Positions 6,658 through 14,464 of a stretch of 64,000 bases of DNA are shown one piece after another. The notes beneath the pieces were generated by a model. It was given only the letters and a program-made list of their open reading frames with translations, had not been told where the DNA came from and made no database searches. The DNA is taken from contig NZ_SCVD01000026.1 of the NCBI RefSeq assembly GCF_004297125.1, forward strand, positions 1 through 64,000, given 5' to 3'. The position numbers and the translations under genes were made by a program. Position 1 is the stretch's first letter; each line of letters starts with the position of its first letter. The DNA comes from Phenylobacterium sp. Lineage in GTDB: Bacteria > Pseudomonadota > Alphaproteobacteria > Caulobacterales > Caulobacteraceae.

Positions 6658-8451
6658 ATGACCCGCGAGACCCTGGCCTCCGACCCGCCCGCCCCATTCC
6701 GGGAAGCCAAGCTGTTGCCAGTCGACCTCGCCATCGAACGGCGGCCCGACGGGACGATCCTGATCGCCTCGAAGGTCCCGCTCAGGCCCTACGAGGCCAA
6801 CATCCCCGCGGCCTTCGCGGCGCGCGCCGCCGCCTCCGGCGACAAGCCGGCGCTGGCGCGGCGCGGGCCGGACGGGGAATGGATCTACACCTCCTTCGCC
6901 CAGCTCAAGCGCGACATGGACGCCGCCACCCAGTGGTTGTTGGACCAGCCCAGGCCAGGGCCGGTCCTGGTCCTGGCGGGCAATACGCCGGCCTTCGCCG
7001 TGATGAGCTTTGCGGCCCAGGCCGGCGGGCGGGCGGTCTGCCCGGTCAGCACGACCTACGCGGCGCTGGGCGGCGACTATGGCCGCCTGGCCCATGTGAT
7101 CGCCAAGGTGAAGCCCGCCGTGGTCTTCGCCGAAGACAGCGCCGCGGCCGCAGGCGCCCTGGACCGGCTGGACCTGGGCCGCGCGACCATCGTCACCACC
7201 GACCCCTCGCACCTGGCGAAGCCGGCCACGGCCTATGCCGACATCCTGCGCACGGCGCCCGCCGAGGCGGTCGCGGCCTCCATCGCCGCGCTGAAGCCGC
7301 AGGACCGCGCCGCCCTGATGCTGACCTCGGGATCCACCGGCCTGCCCAAGGTCGTGCCGATCACCTTCGACAACCTCGCCGCCAACAGCGCCCAGTGCCA
7401 GCAGACCATCGGCGAGGCGGCGGGCTGGCACGACGTCATGCTGGACTGGCTGCCTTGGCACCATGCGGCCGGCGCCTTCGTGCTCCGGACCACGCTGCTG
7501 GAAGGCGGCACGCTCTACATCGACGACGGCAAGCCGGCGCCGGGCCTGTTCGAGACCTCGATCCGCAACCTGCGGGAGATCCCGGTCAGCTACTTCAACA
7601 ACGTGCCGCTGGGCTACACCATGCTGGTCGAGGCGCTGGAGACCGACCCGGTGCTGCGGGCCACCTTCTTCAAGAAGATGCGGCTGATGCTGTACGGCGG
7701 CGCGGGGCTGTCGCAGACCGTCCACGACCGGCTGCAGGCCGCCGCGGTCGCCGAGACCGGCCACCGGATCATGATGACCAGCGGCTACGGCATGACCGAG
7801 ACCGTCTCGGCCTTCATGGTCATCCACTTCGAGACCGATAAGGTCGGCATCGGCCTGCCGGCGCCCGGCACGACCCTTAAGCTGGCGCCCTCGGACGACC
7901 GCTACGAGGTCCGCGCCCGTGGGCCGAACGTCACTTCGGGCTACCTGGACGAGCCGGAGAAGACCGCTGCGGCGTTTGACGAGGAGGGCTTCTATCGCAC
8001 CGGCGACCTGGCGGTGTTCCACGACCCCGCCGATCCGACGCAGGGCCTGGCCTTCGCCGGCCGCGCCGCGGAGGAGTTCAAGCTGTCCAGCGGGACCTGG
8101 GTCTACGGCGGCGCGTTGCGCGACGGGCTGATCAAGGCGCTCTCGCCACTGGTCCTGGACCTCGTGCTCTGCGATGACGGTCGGCCTCACCTGGGCGTGA
8201 TGCTGTGGCCCACGGCCGGCGCCGATCCGGGGGAGATCGCGCGGCGGCTCGCGGCCTACAACGCCGAACAGCACGGCGGCGCGGCGCGGGTGAAGCGGGC
8301 GCTGCTGCTGAGCGAACCGCCCAACGCCAACGCCCACGAGATCTCGGACAAGGGAACGATCAACCGCCGCGCGGTGATCGATCGGCGCGCCGGCGACGTC
8401 GAGCGGCTGTTCGCCGAGGCGCCGGACCCCGGCGTGATGGCGCTGGGCTAG
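6658..8451 (+). CDS. Feruloyl-CoA-synthase-like acyl-CoA ligase
   Basis: A 597-residue ANL-superfamily ligase. The A3 motif TSGSTGLPK begins at T223, the A5 motif YGMTE is 377-381, then GFYRTGD, and the hinge is replaced by AGRAAEEFKLSSGTWV. The F-K-L-S-S-G-T-W-V block with G-x-L-R after it is characteristic of feruloyl-CoA synthases and relatives rather than fatty-acyl ligases. The catalytic lysine is in SDKGTINRRAV. The start is ATG 6658 with GGCGAGGAAACC before it. It is the third gene of the operon beginning at 4647. The stop overlaps the convergent SDR stop. A hydroxycinnamate-like or other bulky aromatic/alicyclic acid is the likely substrate; ferulate itself is not proven, and no hydratase/aldolase (Ech) gene is present. 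Confidence 0.85.
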   Translation: MTRETLASDPPAPFREAKLLPVDLAIERRPDGTILIASKVPLRPYEANIPAAFAARAAASGDKPALARRGPDGEWIYTSFAQLKRDMDAATQWLLDQPRPGPVLVLAGNTPAFAVMSFAAQAGGRAVCPVSTTYAALGGDYGRLAHVIAKVKPAVVFAEDSAAAAGALDRLDLGRATIVTTDPSHLAKPATAYADILRTAPAEAVAASIAALKPQDRAALMLTSGSTGLPKVVPITFDNLAANSAQCQQTIGEAAGWHDVMLDWLPWHHAAGAFVLRTTLLEGGTLYIDDGKPAPGLFETSIRNLREIPVSYFNNVPLGYTMLVEALETDPVLRATFFKKMRLMLYGGAGLSQTVHDRLQAAAVAETGHRIMMTSGYGMTETVSAFMVIHFETDKVGIGLPAPGTTLKLAPSDDRYEVRARGPNVTSGYLDEPEKTAAAFDEEGFYRTGDLAVFHDPADPTQGLAFAGRAAEEFKLSSGTWVYGGALRDGLIKALSPLVLDLVLCDDGRPHLGVMLWPTAGADPGEIARRLAAYNAEQHGGAARVKRALLLSEPPNANAHEISDKGTINRRAVIDRRAGDVERLFAEAPDPGVMALG

Positions 8452-9257
8452 CCGGCCATCGGGCGCCATTCCGCTCCCGGCCTGGCGTAGTCGGCCCGGA
8501 ACCACCGGGGATAGCCGTGGATGGTCTGTCCCCCGTCCACCAGAACCTCGGCGCCGGTGATGAACCCCGCCTCGTCGCTGCAGAGGAACGCCACCAGCCG
8601 GGCGACGTCCTCGGGCTGGCCAAGGCGGCCCACCGGCGTTTCCGAGAGCACGTCGGCGCGGGTGGCGGGGTCGTCGAGAAGCGAACGCGTCATCGTGGTC
8701 TCGATGACCCCCGGCAGGATCAGGTTCACGCGGATCCGGTGCACGCCGAGCTCCGAGGCCAGCGTGCGCGCCAGCATGGAAAGGCCCGCCTTGGAGGCGG
8801 CATAGGCGCCCAGCAGGTCGCAGACATGGGAAGCGGCCGTCGAGGCGTTGATGACGATGGCGCCGCCCTCGCCCGCCTTGGCCATCTGTTGGGCCGCGCC
8901 CTGGGCCATCAGGAACCCGCCGTTGAGATTGACGTCGATGTGCCGCCGCCACTGCTCGAAGCTCATGTCGATCAAGGTCCCGTAACGTCCGTAGCCGGCG
9001 TTGACGAAGGCGGCGCGTAGCGGTCCGAACGCCTCGACGGCGGAGAACAGGCCGGCCACTGCCTCGGGGTCGGTCTGGTCGCAGGCGTGGGCGAGCACCT
9101 CGACGCCCGCCTCGCGCAGCGCCGCGGCGACCCGGTCGAGGTCTTCCCGGCGCCGATCCGTCACCACGACCCGATCGCCATCCCGCGCGAAACGCGCGGC
9201 CGCGGCGGCCCCGATGTCGCCGGCCGCACCGGTCACGAGCACTGTCCGGTTGCTCAT
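8448..9257 (-). CDS. Short-chain dehydrogenase/reductase (classical, FabG-like)
   Basis: A 269-residue classical SDR: TGAAGDIGAAAA is the cofactor loop, VNAGYG the NNAG equivalent, NASTAAS holds the catalytic Ser and YAASK the Tyr/Lys. The substrate lid region P-G-V-I-E-T-T-M-T and the C-terminal G-A-E-V-L-V-D-G-G are standard. The aspartate in VTDRR after strand 2 suggests NAD(H) preference. A strong GAGGAGG lies upstream of the ATG. It is the second gene of a minus-strand pair behind the nitronate-monooxygenase-like gene (47-bp gap) and converges with the CoA ligase gene, sharing stop-codon bases. Substrate unknown. Confidence 0.88.
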   Translation of the reverse strand: MSNRTVLVTGAAGDIGAAAAARFARDGDRVVVTDRRREDLDRVAAALREAGVEVLAHACDQTDPEAVAGLFSAVEAFGPLRAAFVNAGYGRYGTLIDMSFEQWRRHIDVNLNGGFLMAQGAAQQMAKAGEGGAIVINASTAASHVCDLLGAYAASKAGLSMLARTLASELGVHRIRVNLILPGVIETTMTRSLLDDPATRADVLSETPVGRLGQPEDVARLVAFLCSDEAGFITGAEVLVDGGQTIHGYPRWFRADYARPGAEWRPMAG

Positions 9258-9304
9258 CGCAGGTCCTCCTCGCGCGCCGCGGGCCCTGGGGCGGGCCGCG
9301 CAGC

Positions 9305-10225
9305 CTAGCCCCTCACCGCCTCGTATTCCGAAGCCAGGTCATCGACGATCCGGGAGACCTTCTCGACCAGGCGGACGGCCCCCACGCCCTGGCCCGCGGA
9401 CCACACGTCGCGCCAGCGCTTGGTGGCGTCCGACTCCGGGCGGCCCAGTTCGATCTCGGCCTTCGGCCCCATCTGGGCGGGGTCGTAGCCGGCCGCGATC
9501 AGGCTGCCCTTCAACCAGTTCGCCGGCACGCCCGTCAGCGAGGCGGACAGGATGATCTCGTCGGCCGAGGCGTCGATCAGCATCTGCTTGTAGTCCGGGT
9601 GGGCGATGCTTTCCTCTGACGCGATCAGGCGGGTGCCGAGGTAGGCGAAATCGGCGCCCAGGATCTCCGCCGCGCGGACCGCGCGGCCCGATCCGATAGC
9701 CCCGCCCAGCACGATGACGCCCTCGAAGAACTCGCGCACCGCGGGCACGAAGGCGAAGGCCGAGAGCTGGCCGGTGTGCCCGCCGGCGCCTGCGGAGACC
9801 AGCACCAGGCCGTCGACCCCGACCTCGGCGGCCTTGCGCGCATAGGTGATCGAGTTGACGTCCGCGAACACCATGCCGCCATAGCCCTGGATGGCCGCCA
9901 CGATCTGCCTGGGGCTGCCCAGGGCCGTGATCACGATCGGGGGCTTGTGCTTCAGGACGAGTTCCAGCTCCTCGGCGGTCCGCGCATAGGTGCGGTGGAC
10001 CATGATGTTGATCGCCCACGGCATATCCATCGCCCGCGCCGCATCGGCGATCTCGGTCATCCAGGCGTCCAGCTCCTCGATGGTGCGGGCGTTGTTGGCG
10101 GGGAAGCTGCCGACGATGCCGGCACGACAGGCGGCGAGGACCAGCTCCGGGCCGGAGACCAGGAACATCGGCGCGGCGATGGCCGGAATGCGCAGGCGCG
10201 ACCGGATCGCCTCGTAGCCCTGCAT
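9305..10225 (-). CDS. Nitronate monooxygenase-like FMN protein
   Basis: A 306-residue TIM-barrel flavoprotein of the nitronate monooxygenase/2-nitropropane dioxygenase family. The N-terminus RIPAIAAPMFLVSG is the family start, VSAGAGGHTG is the FMN-phosphate/catalytic-His region (family form EAGGHxG), and GGAIGSGRAVRAAEILGADF completes the phosphate site. I place the start at ATG 10225 (MQGYEAIRSR). An upstream TTG at 10252 would put the leader inside the regulatory motif at 10242 and lacks family homology. In catabolic clusters of this kind such proteins are often mis-named enoyl reductase-like enzymes, so the actual reaction is uncertain. Confidence 0.85.
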   Translation of the reverse strand: MQGYEAIRSRLRIPAIAAPMFLVSGPELVLAACRAGIVGSFPANNARTIEELDAWMTEIADAARAMDMPWAINIMVHRTYARTAEELELVLKHKPPIVITALGSPRQIVAAIQGYGGMVFADVNSITYARKAAEVGVDGLVLVSAGAGGHTGQLSAFAFVPAVREFFEGVIVLGGAIGSGRAVRAAEILGADFAYLGTRLIASEESIAHPDYKQMLIDASADEIILSASLTGVPANWLKGSLIAAGYDPAQMGPKAEIELGRPESDATKRWRDVWSAGQGVGAVRLVEKVSRIVDDLASEYEAVRG

Positions 10226-10241
10226 CAGAAGCGCCCCTGAA

Positions 10242-10261
10242 CAAACTTGCAAATTGGAACC
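10242..10261 (+). promoter_or_regulatory. Shared catabolic-island motif, degenerate copy in the 10226-10425 divergent gap
   Basis: CAAACTTGCAAATTGGAACC matches the ACTTGCA core and the terminal AAC-C spacing. It is 17 bp upstream of the minus-strand flavoprotein gene and 116 bp upstream of the better copy at 10358. It could act in either direction in this divergent intergenic region. Confidence 0.35.
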
Positions 10262-10357
10262 TATTGAGCCGTCTTCAGGCCGTCAACCGCCGCCGCAGTG
10301 TTGCTTGCATAAAAGAACCCACAGACCCCAGCGCCCGATCCCAGACCGGCGGCGGGG

Positions 10358-10377
10358 GTAACTTGCATTGCCGTACT
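10358..10377 (+). promoter_or_regulatory. Shared catabolic-island motif, copy 3
   Basis: GTAACTTGCATTGCCGTACT is the copy closest to the consensus. It lies 68 bp before the first thiolase gene. GGCTAGG follows 13 bp after TTGCAT, in the place of a -10 box. Confidence 0.65.
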
Positions 10378-10425
10378 ATCTGGCTAGGGTGGCCAATATC
10401 TCGGCAAGCGGACAAGGAAGCAGTC

Positions 10426-11655
10426 ATGGCGATCTATCTCCTGGGCGGCCATCAGACGGACTTCGCGCGCGCCTGGTCGCGGGAGGGCCTGGACCTCACC
10501 GACATGATGGGCGAGGCCATCGCCGGGGCCTTGGCGGCCTGCCGGCTCGACCATGCCGACATCGACGCGATCCATGTCGGCAACGCCTTCGGCGAACTCT
10601 ATCGCGGCCAGGGACACCTCGCGGCGATGGTCGCCCAGGTCACTCCCGAGTTCTACGGCAAGCCCGCCATGCGCCATGAAGCCGCCTGCGCCTCGTCGTC
10701 CATCGCCGTACTCGCCGCCACGGCCGAGATCGAGGCCGGGCGGTACGATTGCGTGATGATCGTCGGCGTCGAGGAGGAGAAGAACCTTCCCGGCGACGAA
10801 GCTTCCAAGGTGCAGAACGCCGCGTCCTGGCAGGGCCGGGAGGGCATCGACTGCCGCTTCATGTGGCCAGCCGTGTTCGGCCGCGTGGCGCAGGAGTATG
10901 GCGAACGCTACGGCCTCGACCGCCGGCACCTGAACCGCATCGCCGAGATCAACCTGGGCAACGCCAAGCGGAACCCCAACGCCCAGACCCGCAAGTGGCA
11001 GTTCGGGCCTGACGCCTTCACCGACGACGACACCGCCAACCCGGTGATCGAGCCGGGCACGCGGCGCCAGGACTGCGGCCAGATCACCGACGGCGCCACG
11101 GCCATCGTGCTCTGCTCGGACCGCTTCATGGCGGCCTATGCCGGCCGGCGCGGCGTGGACGCCGCCGCCTTCCCGCAGATCCTCGGCTGGGGCCACGCCA
11201 ACGCCGGCATCCGCTTTCTGGACAAGATCGAACGCAGCCGCGGCGAGGCCTACGTCTTCCCCCACGTGCGCAAGGCCATCACCGACGCCCTCCGCCGCGC
11301 GGGCGTGCCGGGACCGGAAAGCCTGGACGGGATAGAGACCCACGACTGCTTCACCTCCACCGAGTACATGGCCATCGACCACTTCGGCCTGACCGAGCCC
11401 GGACAGAGCTGGAAGGCCGTCGAGGAGGGCGTCATCGAGTTGGGCGGCCGCTGCCCCGTCAACGCGTCCGGTGGCCTGATCGGCGTCGGTCATCCGGTGG
11501 GCGCCACGGGCGCGCGGATGCTGCTGGACGCCGGCCGCCAGGTCACCGGCACGGCCGGCGACTATCAGGTCGAGGACGCCCGCACCTACGGAACCCTGAA
11601 CATCGGCGGCTCGCTCGGGACGGTGGTGAGCTTCGTGGTCGGCCGGCCCGCCTGA
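10426..11655 (+). CDS. SCP-x-type thiolase / acetyl-CoA acetyltransferase
   Basis: A 409-residue thiolase of the SCPx-like (non-decarboxylating) branch. The nucleophile is C88 in EAACASSS, the HDCF motif typical of SCPx/type-2 sterol-carrier thiolases is at H306-F309, and H356 lies in GVGHPVGATGAR. The end NIGGSLGTVVSFVV replaces the C-terminal Cys motif of classical thiolases, as expected for this branch. Such enzymes release acetyl- or propionyl-CoA from branched or ring-derived 3-ketoacyl-CoAs. The start is ATG 10426. It is followed after 24 bp by a second thiolase gene in the same operon. Together with the CoA ligases and SDRs it supports CoA-thioester side-chain degradation. Confidence 0.88.
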   Translation: MAIYLLGGHQTDFARAWSREGLDLTDMMGEAIAGALAACRLDHADIDAIHVGNAFGELYRGQGHLAAMVAQVTPEFYGKPAMRHEAACASSSIAVLAATAEIEAGRYDCVMIVGVEEEKNLPGDEASKVQNAASWQGREGIDCRFMWPAVFGRVAQEYGERYGLDRRHLNRIAEINLGNAKRNPNAQTRKWQFGPDAFTDDDTANPVIEPGTRRQDCGQITDGATAIVLCSDRFMAAYAGRRGVDAAAFPQILGWGHANAGIRFLDKIERSRGEAYVFPHVRKAITDALRRAGVPGPESLDGIETHDCFTSTEYMAIDHFGLTEPGQSWKAVEEGVIELGGRCPVNASGGLIGVGHPVGATGARMLLDAGRQVTGTAGDYQVEDARTYGTLNIGGSLGTVVSFVVGRPA

Positions 11656-11679
11656 CCCGGCGCGGCTGGAGGCCGATGC

Positions 11680-12834
11680 ATGGACGCCTGGATCTACGAC
11701 GCCGTGCGCACGGCCCGCGGCAAGGCCCGGCCCGACGGCGGGCTGGCGGGCCTCAAGCCGCAGGAGCTGGTGGCCGGCCTCGTCGACGGCCTCGAAGCGC
11801 GCGGCGGGGATCCCCGCGCCGCCGAGGCCCTGGTGCTGGGGTGCGTCGGCCAGGTCGGTGCGCAGGGGGGCAACATCGCCCTGGTCTCCAAACTGCACAG
11901 CGGCGTCCGCGACGAGGCCTACGCTTTCACGATCAACAACTATTGCGTCTCGGGACTGACCGCGATCGGTCATGCGGCCGCGCGGGTGGCGATGGGGGAC
12001 GTCGATCGAGCCCTCGCAGGCGGGGTAGAGATGATGTCGCGCACCCCGTTCATGGCCGACGCCGCGGATTACTATACCGACGCCAGCCTGCCGAAGCGCG
12101 CCCGCTACATTCCGGTGGCCCTGTCCGCGGACCGGCTGGCCGAAGCCGAGGGAATCTCCCGCGAGGCGATGGACGCCGTCGCGCTCACTTCGCAGGTCCG
12201 CGCCCTCGAAGCTGAGGCGACGCCCGCCCTGGTGCGGTCGCGCATCACGGTCGGCGGGCTGGTCGGCGAGGAGTGCCTGCGCCCGCAGATGACCGCCCAG
12301 TCGCTGGCCGCCATGCCCCCCGCGTTCGCCAGCCTGGCCAGGTCCTACGCCGACGCCCTCGACGGCCCCATAGATCATCGCCACACCGTCGCCCATGCCC
12401 CACCGGTCTGCGACGGCGCCGGCCTGGCGCTGCTGGGCGGCCGACCGGGCGGGGGCCAGCAGCCTCGTGCGCGGATCCTCGCCTACGCCGAGGCCGGCGG
12501 CGACCCGCAGGCCGGTCTGCTGGCGGGCTTCACCGCCATGGACAGGGTCCTGGCCAAGGCCCGCCTGGACCTCGGCGACATGGACCGGATCGAATTCATG
12601 GAGGCCTTCGCCGTCACCATCGCCAAGTTCCTGCGCGACCGCCCCGTCGACCCCGCGAAGCTCAATGTCGGCGGCGGCCACCTCGCCAAGGGCCACCCCA
12701 TGGGCGCGACCGGCGCGATCCTGCTGTCGTCCCTGCTCGACGCCCTCGACGCGTGCGACGGGCGGCTGGGCCTGGTGGCCGCATCGGCCGCCGGCGGGAT
12801 CGGCGCCGCCGTGGTGGTCGAGCGCCTGGCCTGA
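11680..12834 (+). CDS. Thiolase-family protein with an altered C-terminal active site
   Basis: A 384-residue thiolase fold. The nucleophilic cysteine C89 is present in NNYCVSGL, and the histidine H339 is in AKGHPMGATGA. The NEAFA motif is altered to FMEAFA, and the second catalytic cysteine of the CxGxG block is replaced by S369 (ASAAGGIG). Classical thiolases use this second Cys as acid/base, so the enzyme may be slowed, may catalyse another Claisen-type step, or may work with the SCPx-like thiolase encoded just upstream. Spacing of 24 bp puts both in one operon. No motif for a decarboxylating KAS fold is seen. Confidence 0.82.
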   Translation: MDAWIYDAVRTARGKARPDGGLAGLKPQELVAGLVDGLEARGGDPRAAEALVLGCVGQVGAQGGNIALVSKLHSGVRDEAYAFTINNYCVSGLTAIGHAAARVAMGDVDRALAGGVEMMSRTPFMADAADYYTDASLPKRARYIPVALSADRLAEAEGISREAMDAVALTSQVRALEAEATPALVRSRITVGGLVGEECLRPQMTAQSLAAMPPAFASLARSYADALDGPIDHRHTVAHAPPVCDGAGLALLGGRPGGGQQPRARILAYAEAGGDPQAGLLAGFTAMDRVLAKARLDLGDMDRIEFMEAFAVTIAKFLRDRPVDPAKLNVGGGHLAKGHPMGATGAILLSSLLDALDACDGRLGLVAASAAGGIGAAVVVERLA

Positions 12835-12859
12835 GCGTCTCTATAGTCTCTTTTCACAA

Positions 12860-12879
12860 GTAACTTCCGAGAGGCTGGA
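12860..12879 (+). promoter_or_regulatory. Shared catabolic-island motif, weak copy
   Basis: GTAACTTCCGAGAGGCTGGA keeps only the GTAACTT-C part of the motif, at the expected distance (59 bp) from the ATG of the second tandem HxlR gene. It is listed because the position fits the other copies, not because the match is strong. Confidence 0.3.
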
Positions 12880-12918
12880 CACCCCGGAAGGGCGCCTATA
12901 GGCCTTGGCTCCAACGCC

Positions 12919-13860
12919 ATGGCGCGCACGCGGAAGATCATCAAGAACTCCGTCCATCGGGCGCTGAACGCCATCGGCGACCGCTGGAGCCAGTTGATCC
13001 TGGAAGAGGCGTTCCGCGGCACGACCCGCTTCGAGGACTTCCGGGCCCGCACCGGCGCGCCGCGCAACACCCTGTCCAACCGTCTGCGCGGCCTCGTGGC
13101 CAACGGGATCCTGGAGCGGCGGGCCCACCGCGAGGGGGCCGCTCGCCAAGCCTACCACCTGACCGAGATGGGCAAGGGGCTGTTCGACTCCGTGCTGCTC
13201 GCCTGGAGCTGGGGTATCCGCTGGGACGAGGTGTCGCCCCACGGGCCGGCTGGCCTGGCGCACGCCGGGTGCGGCCGCTCGATGCTCCCCCAGATGGTCT
13301 GCGAGCATTGCGGCGGGGACATCTCACTGCACAGCTGCAGCCACCATCCCGGGCCAGGGGCTGGGGTCGAGGAGATCCAGGTCACCCGCCTTCATCGCCG
13401 CCGCCAGCCCGGCGGCGCCGACGAGACCGTCCGCCCGACGTCGGACGTCGTCGACATGACCGGCGATCGATGGACGGGAATGGTCATCTCGACCCAGTAC
13501 TTCGGGGTCCACCGCTTCGACGACATCCAGGCCATGCTGGACATCGCCACAAACATCCTCACCGACCGCTTGCGGGCGCTGGTGGCGAACGGAGTGTTCG
13601 AACGCCGGCTCTACGAGCTGTCGCCCCCGCGCTACGAGTACTGGCTGACCAGGAAGGGCAAGGACCTCTATCCCCACGCCCTGGCGCTGCTGCTGTGGGC
13701 TGACCGCTGGCTGGCCGACGCTTCGGGGCCGCCTGTCGAGGTGACCCACAACGCCTGTGGCAAGCCGATCCTCGCGCAGGTGATCTGCAGCGGATGCCGC
13801 GCGCCGCTCACGCCCGACAACGTGGCCGAGCGGCGCCCCGGGGCGCGGACGAAAGCCTAG
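12919..13860 (+). CDS. Tandem-domain HxlR-type regulator with Cys knuckles (paralog 2)
   Basis: A 313-residue protein with the same two-domain layout as the regulators at 3631 and 21361. Domain 1 (about 8-100) includes GDRWSQLILEEAF, TRFEDFRARTGAPRNTLSNR and a wing ending AYHLTEMGKG. Domain 2 (about 175-265) includes GDRWTGMVI, RFDDIQ, NILTDRLRAL and YEYWLTRKGKDLY. The knuckles are CGRS with CEHCG after domain 1, and CGKP with CSGC after domain 2. The linker is rich in His/Gly/Pro. It sits between the thiolase operon and the dioxygenase operon, and its stop overlaps the convergent NTF2-fold gene. It is likely a DNA-binding repressor or activator of island operons; the effector is unknown. Confidence 0.85.
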   Translation: MARTRKIIKNSVHRALNAIGDRWSQLILEEAFRGTTRFEDFRARTGAPRNTLSNRLRGLVANGILERRAHREGAARQAYHLTEMGKGLFDSVLLAWSWGIRWDEVSPHGPAGLAHAGCGRSMLPQMVCEHCGGDISLHSCSHHPGPGAGVEEIQVTRLHRRRQPGGADETVRPTSDVVDMTGDRWTGMVISTQYFGVHRFDDIQAMLDIATNILTDRLRALVANGVFERRLYELSPPRYEYWLTRKGKDLYPHALALLLWADRWLADASGPPVEVTHNACGKPILAQVICSGCRAPLTPDNVAERRPGARTKA

Positions 13861-14327
13861 TGCGCGCCGCCCTCGGCGACCCCCATCTCGCGCAACAGCT
13901 CCGCGCGGTCGTAGTACTCGCGCCACGCCTGGACGCGACCGTCGCGGATGTCGAGGACGCCCACGACAGGCACCGCGCCCGGTTTGCCGTTGTAGACGAA
14001 GCGGTCCGTGCGCTCGATGAACACCAGGCCGTCGATCACGCCCATGTGGGCCACGTCGAGGATGACGCCGCCCGGAGCGCCCTTGCCCAGCGCGGCGATC
14101 CGCTCGTAGATCGCCGGGCGGCCCACCACCGGGGCGATCATCATGGAATGCAGCACCCCGTCCTCGGCGAACAGGTCGGCGACCTTGCGCCAGTCGGCGG
14201 CCTTCCAGGCTGCGATCATCTCCCGCGCCACCGCGATCTTGGCCTGATCGCCGTCCGCCGCCACCGCCCGCATCGGCGCGGCGGTCACAGCCAGGACGAC
14301 GGCCAGGATGCTCAGGATGCGCTTCAT
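13857..14327 (-). CDS. Exported limonene-epoxide-hydrolase-like NTF2-fold protein
   Basis: A 156-residue protein with a Sec signal peptide (cleavage near AVAA-DG, residue 24). The mature part aligns with limonene-1,2-epoxide hydrolase (LEH): ERTDRF supplies R106 and D108, and WREYYD supplies D140, at spacings matching LEH R99, D101 and D132. The LEH Tyr53/Asn55 pair that holds the water is not kept (HSMM in that place), so the reaction may differ: isomerase, cyclase or hydratase. A good GGAGG precedes the ATG. It is divergent from the dioxygenase operon and closely related to the protein encoded at 17161. Confidence 0.75.
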   Translation of the reverse strand: MKRILSILAVVLAVTAAPMRAVAADGDQAKIAVAREMIAAWKAADWRKVADLFAEDGVLHSMMIAPVVGRPAIYERIAALGKGAPGGVILDVAHMGVIDGLVFIERTDRFVYNGKPGAVPVVGVLDIRDGRVQAWREYYDRAELLREMGVAEGGAH

Positions 14328-14381
14328 GATTCCTCCAGTTCCCCGTACGGGACGCCAGGTGTTCGCCCATTCGTCGGCTAG

Positions 14382-14401
14382 GTCACTTGCACAACAAGAC
14401 C
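14382..14401 (+). promoter_or_regulatory. Shared catabolic-island motif, copy 4
   Basis: GTCACTTGCACAACAAGACC lies 83 bp before the dioxygenase gene, in the divergent gap 14328-14464. GGTAGGT follows 14 bp after TTGCAC, again at -10 distance. Confidence 0.55.
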
Positions 14402-14464
14402 ATGATGGTAGGTTGAAGTCCAGGGCGGTCCGTCGGCCGCCGAAACGAGTCTCGGAGAGCTCTC

